A stretch of DNA of 28,197 nucleotides, from contig CAZOCP010000006.1 of assembly GCA_964578345.1 (NCBI GenBank), forward strand, positions 1 through 28,197, written 5' to 3'. Below, one piece after another: positions 14,118 through 20,640 of the stretch. The translations under genes were made by a program, and so were the position numbers. The stretch is from VGKP01 sp964578345 (GTDB taxonomy: Archaea; Nanobdellota; Nanobdellia; Pacearchaeales; GW2011-AR1). The notes under the pieces were generated by a model. That model saw only the letters and a program-made list of their open reading frames with translations. It had not been told where the DNA came from and searched no databases. The stretch's first letter is position 1, and the number at the start of each line of letters is the position of its first letter.

Positions 14118-14396
14118 CTATCTCGCCCTTAAGTTTGTAGAATAGTTGCTTATAAGCTTTCTAGAGAGTAAATTTTCTTTTTTGTATGTGGCTATGAATA
14201 TTGCTGCTGCGACTGCAATGCCGACTGCAAATCCTGCAGTCGTTGATTTCTCAAATAATTTAAAATCAAAAACACGATGCGCCACCTCGGCTTAAAAGCC
14301 GAGGTTTGTGACAGGCGCTCGTGTTTTGGATGCTCAAGATTCAACCTTGGCTTAAAAGCCAAGATTTTCGTCAAGAATCTTGACATAATCACTCAA
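14118..14396 (-). CDS. Small membrane protein, interrupted by structured element
   Basis: The 3' part (minus strand, 14267 to 14118) reads KLFEKSTTAGFAVGIAVAAA and continues IFIATYKKENLL to a stop: one strongly hydrophobic helix and a basic tail. Its 5' end is separated by the 120-bp insert 14265-14384. Joining the sequence across the insert gives TTG-AGT-GAT-TAT-TTT-AAA in frame and a 52-residue protein starting MSDYFKLFEK, with the TTG overlapping the hjc stop. Without removal, translation could start at GTG 14285 inside the insert (MAHRVFDFKLF...). The function is unknown; the neighbour is hjc. Confidence is lower for the start than for the body. Confidence 0.5.
14265..14384 (-). mobile_element. 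Structured inserted element, copy 2 (120 bp)
   Basis: The copy follows ATTAT (minus strand) and ends TTGAT. Pairings: AAAACACGA/TCGTGTTTT, GCGC/GCGC and CCTCGGC/GCCGAGG in one domain; TCAAGATTC/GAATCTTGA with an inner CTTGGC/GCCAAG hairpin in the other. Compared with copy 1, three paired positions change on both sides, so the structure is conserved. TTTGGATGC joins the domains in both. No open frame for a transposase is present; it is non-autonomous. It lies sense to its host gene. Confidence 0.8.
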
Positions 14397-14778
14397 AAAA
14401 CTGCCCGAATCTTTTGCCTTGCTCCTTTGCAAGTGCAAGACTGACAACCCAGTATTTGCCAGAATCCTGAATCTGTTCGGGCTTTAGAAAGAACCATCCT
14501 TCATAGTTGAATCTCGCAGCTATCACAGGCTGTAATCCGATAGTGCTTGCAAATAAAATAAAATCTTCAATCTGCTCTCTAGTTATATATATCTGCATTC
14601 TCTTGCTAGATTTTGCTTCTATTACATGCCCGCGCATGCCTAATTTGCCGACAATCATATCACACGGAGAATTATCATTCATGCCCGACCCTGCAACTCT
14701 TACAGCCCTCCATCCATTCTCAGTAAATAGTTTCACTAACTCTCTTTCAGCATTAGAGCCTTTTGTTTTGTTTGACAT
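14389..14778 (-). CDS. hjc: Holliday junction resolvase Hjc
   Basis: This 129-residue protein matches archaeal Hjc in length and motifs: KGSNAERELVKLF with Glu11, CDMIVGK with Asp40, and VIEAKSSK with Glu54 and Lys56, the metal-binding E-D-ExK site of the archaeal resolvase fold. It cuts four-way DNA junctions as a dimer during recombination and fork repair. In the repaired arrangement (inserts removed) the upstream small membrane gene ends one base before the hjc ATG and the downstream one starts inside its stop codon, so the three genes form one operon. The coding region itself is intact. Confidence 0.92.
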   Translation of the reverse strand: MSNKTKGSNAERELVKLFTENGWRAVRVAGSGMNDNSPCDMIVGKLGMRGHVIEAKSSKRMQIYITREQIEDFILFASTIGLQPVIAARFNYEGWFFLKPEQIQDSGKYWVVSLALAKEQGKRFGQFFE

Positions 14779-14779
14779 A

Positions 14780-15202
14780 TTATTTAATATAAAAACGTCA
14801 GGAATCGAAGATTCCTGAGCGCACCTAAGAACTAAAAGTTCTTAGTGAAACGATGTGCCACCTCGCCTTAAACCTCGAGGACTTTTGTCCTCGATGGCAG
14901 TCAAGAATTGGAAATTCTTGATGAGGCGAGGTTTGTGATAGGCACTCGTTTCATCAAGGACGAAGTCCTTGAGTGTCATCGAGAATCGGAGATTCTCGAG
15001 ATTTGGATGCAGGAATGCAGCGCCCTAAAGCCTCAAGAACGAAGTTCTTGATGGCCGTCAAGAATACTCAATCCTTGAGGGGCGCGGTTTTCACCGCATT
15101 CCTGACATAATGATTTTTTTTGATAATAGACATATCTTTCAGTAGCCAGATAACTGCAAATATCAATACAATAAAAGCAAGTGTCGGGAAATTTTTTTTC
15201 AT
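14780..15202 (-). CDS. Small membrane protein upstream of hjc, interrupted
   Basis: ATG 15202 opens MKKNFPTLAFIVLIFAVIWL, one transmembrane helix, followed by LKDMSIIKKNH. The 318-bp insert 14789-15106 then interrupts it. As the DNA stands the frame runs into the insert and stops at 15068 (44 residues). Joined across the insert it reads K-N-H-Y-I-K-stop, 34 residues, with TAA one base before the hjc ATG. The clean fit with hjc supports that the insert came later. Function unknown; possibly a single-span accessory protein. Confidence 0.5.
14798..14845. repeat. Double-hairpin module a
   Basis: Two perfect 9-bp hairpins with 3-nt loops: TCAGGAATC-gaa-GATTCCTGA and CTAAGAACT-aaa-AGTTCTTAG, separated by GCGCAC (6 nt). 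It sits at the outer base of element copy 3. Confidence 0.9.
14875..14921. repeat. Double-hairpin module b
   Basis: TCGAGGAC-tttt-GTCCTCGA (8 bp) and TCAAGAATT-gga-AATTCTTGA (9 bp), separated by TGGCAG (6 nt). It replaces the TTAAAA loop of the core hairpin seen in copies 1 and 2. Confidence 0.9.
14954..14999. repeat. Double-hairpin module c
   Basis: TCAAGGAC-gaa-GTCCTTGA (8 bp) and TCGAGAATC-gga-GATTCTCGA (9 bp), separated by GTGTCA (6 nt). It lies between domain 1 and the TTTGGATGC joiner. Confidence 0.9.
15033..15078. repeat. Double-hairpin module d
   Basis: TCAAGAAC-gaa-GTTCTTGA (8 bp) and TCAAGAAT-actca-ATCCTTGA (8 bp with one mismatch), separated by TGGCCG (6 nt). It lies inside domain 2. 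Confidence 0.85.
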
Positions 15203-15217
15203 AGTATGTTACCAAAT

Positions 15218-15385
15218 TTAAAGATCTCTTGCTTGAAGAGTTCTTCTGCCGTTTAGTTTTGCTCTTGTTGCAGCTTCGTCTAAAATCTTCAGCACTTTAT
15301 TATTTAGTGCTTCTGGTACTTCACCTGCCACACTCAATTCAGGAACTGCCGCCTTTACCTTGCTTTTGATGATTAGATCCACCAT
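15218..15385 (-). CDS. Minimal histone-fold protein
   Basis: ATG 15385 opens a 55-residue protein: MVDLIIKSKVKAAV, then LNNKVLKILDEAATRAKLNG and RRTLQARDL. The long central helix followed by NGRRTLQARD is the alpha2-L2-alpha3 end of histone-fold proteins (archaeal histones have AKHAGRKTVKAED; short DUF1931-like proteins have NGRKTVQARDL). The alpha1 part is short, so this is a minimal form that probably dimerises and binds DNA. GGAGGTGA at 5-nt spacing supports the start. The first 47 bp overlap the end of lysS in another frame. Confidence 0.7.
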   Translation of the reverse strand: MVDLIIKSKVKAAVPELSVAGEVPEALNNKVLKILDEAATRAKLNGRRTLQARDL

Positions 15386-16898
15386 CTATTTCACCTCCTT
15401 CTCTTTTTATCTTTTCCTCAGAATCAGAAGCCCTCATAAATGGGAATAGCAAAACATCTCTGATAGACTCCTGCCCTGTCAAAAGCATAACCATTCTGTC
15501 TATACCTATACCCAATCCTCCAGTAGGAGGCATTCCTATTTCCAGAGCATAAATAAAATCTTCGTCATATGGATTAGCTTCCACGTCTCCTTTCGAAAGC
15601 AAGCTCTGTTGTTCTTGGAGCAGTTTTTTCTGTAAAATAGGGTCATTCAGTTCAGAATAAGCATTGCCTAATTCTGTTCCAAAGCAAAACGGCTCAAATC
15701 TTTCAATCAATCTGCAGAGTTTATCATTTCTATGCAGTTTGCAAAGAGGGGTAGTCTCTAAAGGATGATCAGTTATGAATGTAGGCTCTATTAAATTAGG
15801 CTCACAGAAATGTTCGAAGAGAGTATGCACAGCCCATCCCCAGGTTTTGTCTTTCAATTCCAATTTCTTATCCTGCACAAATTTAATCAACTCTTTCTCA
15901 GACATTTTATCTACCTCGACTTTCACATATTTTTTTATGCACTCTCCCATAGTCATTCTTTTCCATGGTTTTTTAAAGTCTATTTCCTGCTCTTTAAATT
16001 TAATTTTTGTAGAGCCATTGACTTTCTTGGCAGCATAAATAAAAATATCTTCGAACAGCTCCATCATATCATTATAATCAGCATATGCTTGGTAAATTTC
16101 CATCATTGTAAATTCAGAATTGTGCCAGCGGTCTATGCCCTCATTTCTAAAATTGCGGGCTATGGTAAAAATCTTCTCATAACCCCCAATAATAAGGCGC
16201 TTTAAATACAATTCAGGGGAGATTGCTAAAAAAAGTTCGATATCAAGTGCATTCAAATGCGTTTTAAATGGCTTTGCAGATGCGCCTCCATAAACTGTCT
16301 GTAAGTATGGAGTTTCTACTTCATGAAATTTTCTTTCTTTCAGAAATTCTCTTATAGAATCTATTATTTTCTCTCTTTTATCAAAAACTTCTTTAACGGC
16401 AGGATTCATTATCATATCAAGATATCTTCTTCTATACCTTTCTTCCTTATCTTCTAAGCCATGCCATTTATCCGGCAGAGGCAGAATAGATTTTGAGAGT
16501 AAAGTAGCTTTCTTAACAATAATTGATAGTTCTTTTCTTTTTGTTCTGAATATCACGCCATCAACACCGATAAAATCTCCTATGTCAATATATTTCTTGA
16601 AAAAGCTGATAACAGAATCCGGCGTTTCTCCTTCTTGAAGTATCATTTGTATTTTGCCAGAGCTGTCCTGCAGAACACCAAAAGAAATTTTACCGATGTC
16701 CCGGAAACTCATCAGTCTGCCTGCTGTCCTTGCATTATATTTGGATTTCTTATTAGGTTTAAGTTTAGCATGTTTTTTCTGTAAAAAAGATGCAGAGTCT
16801 TTTTTGTCAAACGTGTGAGGATAAGGATTAATTCCTTCTTTTCTCAATTCAGAAAGTTTTTTCATTCTCTCTTTTACCATTTCATCCTGTCTGCCCAT
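15339..16898 (-). CDS. lysS: Lysyl-tRNA synthetase, class II
   Basis: This 519-residue enzyme charges tRNA-Lys. It has the N-terminal OB-fold anticodon-binding domain (about 50-150, AGRLMSFRDIGKISFGVLQD) and the class II catalytic core: VETPYLQTVYGGASAKPF, motif 2 FRNEGIDRWHNSEFTMME and motif 3 GGLGIGIDRMVMLL. Most archaea use the unrelated class I LysRS; class II occurs in some and in bacteria, so an ancient transfer is likely. The last 20 residues (GGEIDGGSNHQKQGKGGSS) are a loose polar tail whose DNA also encodes the histone-fold start. A minus-strand TATA (16920-16927) is 25 bp from the ATG, so the message is probably leaderless. Confidence 0.95.
   Translation of the reverse strand: MGRQDEMVKERMKKLSELRKEGINPYPHTFDKKDSASFLQKKHAKLKPNKKSKYNARTAGRLMSFRDIGKISFGVLQDSSGKIQMILQEGETPDSVISFFKKYIDIGDFIGVDGVIFRTKRKELSIIVKKATLLSKSILPLPDKWHGLEDKEERYRRRYLDMIMNPAVKEVFDKREKIIDSIREFLKERKFHEVETPYLQTVYGGASAKPFKTHLNALDIELFLAISPELYLKRLIIGGYEKIFTIARNFRNEGIDRWHNSEFTMMEIYQAYADYNDMMELFEDIFIYAAKKVNGSTKIKFKEQEIDFKKPWKRMTMGECIKKYVKVEVDKMSEKELIKFVQDKKLELKDKTWGWAVHTLFEHFCEPNLIEPTFITDHPLETTPLCKLHRNDKLCRLIERFEPFCFGTELGNAYSELNDPILQKKLLQEQQSLLSKGDVEANPYDEDFIYALEIGMPPTGGLGIGIDRMVMLLTGQESIRDVLLFPFMRASDSEEKIKREGGEIDGGSNHQKQGKGGSS
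15391..15398 (-). promoter_or_regulatory. Ribosome binding site of the histone-fold gene
   Basis: On the minus strand the site reads GGAGGTGA, 5 nt before ATG 15385 and inside the lysS coding end. It decides the start of the overlapping gene. Confidence 0.75.
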
Positions 16899-16939
16899 AT
16901 TATTTTTAGAGAAAAGGGATTTATATAGTTTGCACTATT

Positions 16940-17215
16940 TTAAAATCTCAAAATTTTAAATTCTTTAAAATCCTGCAGTCTTTCTTCTTTCTCCTCAACG
17001 CTCCTAATTTGGGCGTACTTGGGGCCCTTTTTACAGATATCCGCCATAGCAGAGACGTCTGCAGATTCTCCCTCAAGAAAAATATCGACTTTTCCGTCTT
17101 CTAGACTTCTTATGAATCCTTTTATATTATTAATCTCGGCATTTTCTTTAATAAATGTCTTAAAAAAAATACTCTGTACAGAGCCTGTTAGCAGTAAACG
17201 TTTCGCGAGCTTCAT
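16940..17215 (-). CDS. Acylphosphatase-like protein, altered active site
   Basis: This 91-residue protein follows the acylphosphatase fold: LLLTGSVQSIFFKTFIKENA, then GFIRSLEDGKVDIFLEG and GPKYAQIRSVE. Acylphosphatase needs the Arg of GxVQGVxFR and the Asn of GxVRN; here they are Lys19 and Ser37, and two loop glycines (VQGVGF) are Ser15 and Phe17. The protein may therefore be inactive, slow, or a binding variant. TATA-like AAAATATAT about 28 bp upstream lies just before the end of the DUF362 gene, so it has its own promoter. Confidence 0.75.
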   Translation of the reverse strand: MKLAKRLLLTGSVQSIFFKTFIKENAEINNIKGFIRSLEDGKVDIFLEGESADVSAMADICKKGPKYAQIRSVEEKEERLQDFKEFKILRF

Positions 17216-17249
17216 ATAAAGTATTAACGCCTCTGCTTAATATATTTTA

Positions 17250-18020
17250 CTACGCTAACTGTTCAGCCTGCTGTGGATTTTTATTACTTTCTTGTACTGC
17301 TATCCTATCATTAATAAGTTTTAGGTGCCCTATAGACTTCCATTCTTTGCCAAGTAATTTTGATGCTTGAATATCTATCTCTAGAGGCCTTCCTGCCAGA
17401 ATAAATCCTTTTTCCGAGGCATCCATAACTGAAAATTCAGGCATCTTGCATCTTACAATATCATGAATAGAATACTTAGCCGGCCATTTTCTAATCTTAT
17501 TTTTTACATTTGAAAAGAAACCTTGGTAATAAGAAGCCGGAAATGCCCCAAGCATATTAGACATCGCACCGCGCATCTCAATTTCTTCATCTTCTAAAAG
17601 TTTAGGCAGAGAAATAACAAAGCTTTCTAATAAAATCTTAGGATAATATATATTGCTAAATTTAATAAAAGAATCATTAACTATTTCTTTAATTTCTACT
17701 GTATTCAAATCTATTAAACCAATACTGAATTTTTCTGCAATTTTACTATATCCGTGCTTATCATACAGATTTTTTGTATCCTCTCCGTCAGCTCCTTCTG
17801 CAATAAAAATTTGGCTGTCCTTCTCTTTATGCTGCAGGCAGAATTTCAATATCTCCTCGACAAAAACAGCGGGCGTGGTTATTAATTCATTTTCATCAAG
17901 CCATGGTTTCAATATAATGCTTTTGTGCTTTTTTAATTCAATGTCAAATTTTATAATACGTAAGAGTGCAGGAATCGTTTCTTGATAAGACTTGAATTTG
18001 ATAGATACTCCCTTTGCCAT
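17250..18020 (-). CDS. DUF362-family protein
   Basis: This 256-residue protein shows the DUF362 layout: KSIILKPWLDEN (usually KPNL), ITTPAVFVEEILKFC, IFIAEGADGEDTKNLYDKHGY, a middle SLPKLLEDEEIEMRGAMSNM (usually PKLKTH...GalKN) and an end with DIQASKLLGK. Some family members also have 4Fe-4S ferredoxin domains; none is seen here. The function is not established in general. A TATA box TTTAAAAGTTT 27 bp upstream gives a leaderless start. Confidence 0.65.
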   Translation of the reverse strand: MAKGVSIKFKSYQETIPALLRIIKFDIELKKHKSIILKPWLDENELITTPAVFVEEILKFCLQHKEKDSQIFIAEGADGEDTKNLYDKHGYSKIAEKFSIGLIDLNTVEIKEIVNDSFIKFSNIYYPKILLESFVISLPKLLEDEEIEMRGAMSNMLGAFPASYYQGFFSNVKNKIRKWPAKYSIHDIVRCKMPEFSVMDASEKGFILAGRPLEIDIQASKLLGKEWKSIGHLKLINDRIAVQESNKNPQQAEQLA

Positions 18021-18083
18021 TTTATTTCACCATTCATTAAACTTTTAAAGATTGTTGTAATAGAGTTGTGCAGATTATATTTT

Positions 18084-18704
18084 TTAAAGAGAGAGAATTC
18101 CTGAATCTTCAAGCCTATCAATTTCGTTATTGACAATTGCAATGGTCTGCGAGGCGAAATAAATTCTCTTCCCGATTGCAACGGGCAAGCATATTTGCTT
18201 TAAACGCTTCAACTCTTTAATTGGAAGCCCCTTATGGTCCCCTAAAATGAAAACTGGGTCTTTTTTTATCTCAGTATTTCTTATATCACTTCCATTAGAA
18301 TCTAAAAGATATAAATTTCTGCCTTTTGCAGCAAGTTCTTTCACAAGTTCCAAGAAACCCTTTCTCTCTATCCAAAATCCTGGGAAGACTTCTCTCTTCT
18401 CTCCTTCGCGGCATTTATACAGCATTTTCTTTAGAATATCAGATACATTTTTTTTCGCAAGATATATCTTATCTATTCCAGTTTTTCCATTGGTAACTGG
18501 CTGTAATTCTAAATGTCTTGGAGGATTCGGCGGCCCGGCAAATAATAAACGCAGCTTGGTGTCGCTCCTTATTTTATGGCTTAAAAAAAATGCTGCAATT
18601 ACGGTGTGTACAGCAATATCAATTCTTCCTGATTTTTGCAAGTCTTCTTTTATATAATTGCCTGCAGTTGGGGCTGTTCTAGAATAATATATAAATTCCC
18701 TCAT
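18084..18704 (-). CDS. trmY: tRNA pseudouridine-54 N1-methyltransferase TrmY
   Basis: From ATG 18704 the protein has 206 residues and begins MREFIYYSRTAPTAGNY, the typical TrmY start; RIDIAVHTVIAAFFLSHKIR and AGPPNPPRHLEL follow, and FILGDHKGLP plus LPVAIGKRIYFASQTIAI form the SPOUT-class trefoil knot that binds SAM. TrmY makes N1-methylpseudouridine at position 54 of archaeal tRNAs. ATG 18704 is preferred over GTG 18722 because CTTAAAAG at about 18731 is 27 bp upstream and family members start there. Confidence 0.92.
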   Translation of the reverse strand: MREFIYYSRTAPTAGNYIKEDLQKSGRIDIAVHTVIAAFFLSHKIRSDTKLRLLFAGPPNPPRHLELQPVTNGKTGIDKIYLAKKNVSDILKKMLYKCREGEKREVFPGFWIERKGFLELVKELAAKGRNLYLLDSNGSDIRNTEIKKDPVFILGDHKGLPIKELKRLKQICLPVAIGKRIYFASQTIAIVNNEIDRLEDSGILSL

Positions 18705-18754
18705 GAATTTATATAATCTCACGCGCTTTTAAGCTTAGTGTGAGCTGTAAAGTT

Positions 18755-18932
18755 AGCGTCTGGTATAACATCACGATTATCTGAAGTCGCCGCAGACGAA
18801 TTTGAAGAAATTTCTGCAAGGATTTCTCAGATAATCGCTGTTATCAGCCCCAAACAAAATCTTTGATTTTGTGAGAGCCTGTAAGGCGTGATGCGACTGA
18901 AAGGAGTAAGTAGCGATGGCGCAAATTGCAAC
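18755..18932. ncRNA. Candidate structured RNA in the trmY-dedA gap
   Basis: This segment is richer in GC than its neighbours. It contains an 11-bp outer stem CGATTATCTGA (18774-18784) / TCAGATAATCG (18828-18838), a bulged inner hairpin GCAGA-cg-AATTT-gaag-AAATT-TCTGC, ACAAAATC-ttt-GATTTTGT (18854-18872) and GCCT-gta-AGGC. There is no open frame of note. I cannot match it to RNase P, SRP, 5S, tRNA, or a proper C/D or H/ACA guide. The strand is unknown. It fills most of the 426-bp gap between genes. Confidence 0.35.
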
Positions 18933-18982
18933 TAACAACTATTAAGCGAGATTTTATATATTTCTTCTGTACAATAGGTTGT

Positions 18983-19048
18983 ATGGCAGATGAGAGTAAA
19001 AGTTATTCGCCAGAACAAAGGTATAGGATGATTGTCGAGAAATCTTAA
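18983..19048 (+). pseudogene. 21-codon ORF with intact promoter (gene-start stub)
   Basis: ATG 18983 opens MADESKSYSPEQRYRMIVEK, one more Ser, and a TAA. TTTATATA (18953-18960) is 26 bp upstream, so it should be transcribed and translated leaderless. The peptide looks like the start of a longer charged helical protein; it may be a stub or a real micropeptide. No family is recognised. Confidence 0.4.
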
Positions 19049-19078
19049 CTTTATTAACCATTAAATCGGACTTTTACT

Positions 19079-19099
19079 TTACAGTTCAGCTTACTGTAA
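19079..19099. promoter_or_regulatory. Dyad next to the DedA promoter
   Basis: TTACAGT (19079-19085) and ACTGTAA (19093-19099) form a 7-bp dyad directly before the TATA TTTTAAAA (19101-19108), which is 26 bp from ATG 19131. A regulator could bind here. A similar sequence (TTTACAGCTCAG) occurs near 28128. Confidence 0.45.
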
Positions 19100-19130
19100 G
19101 TTTTAAAAACCAATTCAACATAATATAGCT

Positions 19131-19733
19131 ATGACATGGATTGAGACAATAATTTTATTCCTTCAGGGATATCCTATTCTATCAGGATTTCTCGCAGGAT
19201 TTCTCGCAGAAGAATTATTAGTCATATTAGGATTTCTCGCAGGACAGGATATTATACCTTTTTGGATTGTTTTTTTTTCAGGTTTGTTGGGAATATTCTG
19301 TATTGACTCATTATATTTTTTATTCGGCAGAATCAAAAAATTCCATAATCCTATTGCAAAAAGGATAAACTCATCGCGTTACAGCAAAATTGCTGGTAAA
19401 ATAGGTAAATTGACTAATAACAATAAATTTTTCTCTCTTTTTTTGAGCAAATTTATTTATGGCCCGCGTATGATTATAATAATTTATTTTGCTTTTAATA
19501 ATATGCCTTATAGAAAATTTGTTTTTTATGAAATATCCGCATTACTACTTTGGGCCTCTTTGGTAATGCCTCTTGCCTGGCTTGCTGGAATTGGTGTATT
19601 GGCTTCTTTAGATGTTGTCAAACGCATAGAAAGAATTTTCATATTTTCGATAATTTTCTCCATAGTAATCTATATAATATTTAAGTCAATATTTAATAAA
19701 CTTACAAAGAAATATTCTAAAAATTCTAATTAA
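19131..19733 (+). CDS. DedA-family membrane protein
   Basis: This 200-residue integral membrane protein has the DedA/VTT (SNARE-associated) layout: an amphipathic N-terminal re-entrant segment with AEELLVILGFLAG, FGRIKKFHNP (usually the GR-x6 helix end), then KFIYGPRMIIIIYFAFNNM, matching R[FY]xPGxR-x-x-x-x-AGxxxM, and two final helices with WASL. DedA proteins are implicated in lipid translocation and proton-motive-force upkeep. The DNA of the first helix contains GGATTTCTCGCAG three times (GFLA repeats). It overlaps the convergent cbf5 by 8 bp. Confidence 0.8.
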   Translation: MTWIETIILFLQGYPILSGFLAGFLAEELLVILGFLAGQDIIPFWIVFFSGLLGIFCIDSLYFLFGRIKKFHNPIAKRINSSRYSKIAGKIGKLTNNNKFFSLFLSKFIYGPRMIIIIYFAFNNMPYRKFVFYEISALLLWASLVMPLAWLAGIGVLASLDVVKRIERIFIFSIIFSIVIYIIFKSIFNKLTKKYSKNSN

Positions 19734-20580
19734 AAACAAATTCTGGTCGGGCGATTATTATTCCTTCATCAGATTTTTTATATACTCCTATAAATTTTTC
19801 TTCAGAAAATATTATAAAACTATCTTCAGAAGGCAGATTTTTTTTATCTAAGTCTTTCATCATTAAAGGTTTTCCTCGCAGTAGCCCAGATACAGAAATT
19901 TTTACTACATTAGTTCTAGGAAGTACTTCTTGTATAGCTTTATCAGCAGGGATTAAAATTTTTATCAGTAGTTCTTCGTTTCCTTTTCTGTATTCTTCAA
20001 CAGCTCTGTCAAATTCATACAAATTTACACTCTTATTTTCATCAAACATTCCTGCCTTTATGCGTCTTAATTCAAGCATGTGCGCTCCCCCTATTTCTTT
20101 TCCGATATCATGAATAAGCTTTCTGATATAAGTTCCTGCCTGCACTTTTGTTTTGAATAAAATATCTTTTCTGTTTTTTTCAATAATCTCAAAAGTCTTT
20201 ACCTCCCTTAATCTTTCCGCTCTTTTCACTCTAGACTTTACCGGAGGAACTTGCGTTATTTTGCCGATAAATTGCTTGATTTTTTCTTTAAGCAGTTCAT
20301 CTGGAACTTCGTCATGCAGTCTCATAATCCCCGTATACTCTTTATCTCTATGCATGAACCATTCATTTAATCTGCAGGCTCTTCCAAGAGCTACTGGAAG
20401 CACGCCAGATACCATCGGATCAAGCGTCCCGAAATGTGAAGTTTTATTAATTTCTAGCAGGTTTTTTACATATTGAGATACTTGGAAAGACGTAGGCCCT
20501 GATGGCTTGTCTAAATTAATTATAGAAAATTCTAATAGTTCTTTTATTGTTTTTCCAGATTTTATTTTTTGTAGATCCAT
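19726..20580 (-). CDS. cbf5: tRNA/rRNA pseudouridine synthase aCbf5
   Basis: This 284-residue protein is the catalytic subunit of archaeal H/ACA RNPs (and can act on tRNA U55). It has INLDKPSGPTSFQVSQYVKN, then HFGTLDPMVSGVLPVALGRA with catalytic Asp54, AGTYIRKLIHDIG and GAHMLELRRIKAG, and a C-terminal PUA domain (about 205-284) that binds the ACA box. Its length is slightly below that of typical aCbf5 (about 330), mainly at the termini. Other H/ACA proteins (Nop10, Gar1, L7Ae) are not in the window. Confidence 0.95.
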   Translation of the reverse strand: MDLQKIKSGKTIKELLEFSIINLDKPSGPTSFQVSQYVKNLLEINKTSHFGTLDPMVSGVLPVALGRACRLNEWFMHRDKEYTGIMRLHDEVPDELLKEKIKQFIGKITQVPPVKSRVKRAERLREVKTFEIIEKNRKDILFKTKVQAGTYIRKLIHDIGKEIGGAHMLELRRIKAGMFDENKSVNLYEFDRAVEEYRKGNEELLIKILIPADKAIQEVLPRTNVVKISVSGLLRGKPLMMKDLDKKNLPSEDSFIIFSEEKFIGVYKKSDEGIIIARPEFVFN

Positions 20581-20640
20581 TAATGCTTAAAGAGAAAAAG
20601 TTATCTAAGTTTATAAAACCATTAGTTAAATTCTTTTGGT

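Larger units (their letters stand above)
14789..15106 (-). mobile_element. Structured inserted element, copy 3 (318 bp) with nested double hairpins
   Basis: This copy has the same landmarks as copies 1 and 2: ATTAT before it on the minus strand, GTGC/GCAC and CCTCGCC/GGCGAGG core stems, a TGAAACGA/TCGTTTCA outer stem, TTTGGATGC as joiner, and a second domain closed by AGGAATGC/GCATTCCT. It ends TTTAT instead of TTGAT. Four extra modules (14798-14845, 14875-14921, 14954-14999, 15033-15078) sit at the domain base, in the core loop, at the joiner and in domain 2. Without them the element would be about 130 bp like its relatives. It contains no protein-coding frame. Confidence 0.8.

Noticed and set aside
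14192..14392. 66-codon frame read through insert copy 2
   Set aside because: It uses the wrong frame for the downstream membrane helix and consists largely of insert stems. A similar frame through copy 1 (LEHPK...LSQTS) reflects the shared sequence, not a conserved protein.
14789..15106. CRISPR array
   Set aside because: The repeated units are inverted, differ in sequence and have 6-nt spacers of no variety in length; there are no direct repeats with 30-40 nt spacers and no cas genes.
15033..15215. 60-codon Cys-containing frame overlapping the small membrane gene
   Set aside because: The frame starting at 15202 encodes a clear transmembrane helix and fits hjc; the Cys-rich reading is its shadow and runs into the element.
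18983..19048. tRNA or rRNA gene in the trmY-dedA gap or elsewhere
   Set aside because: I found no T-loop pattern (GTTCGAATC-like) next to an acceptor stem, nor rRNA signatures, on either strand.
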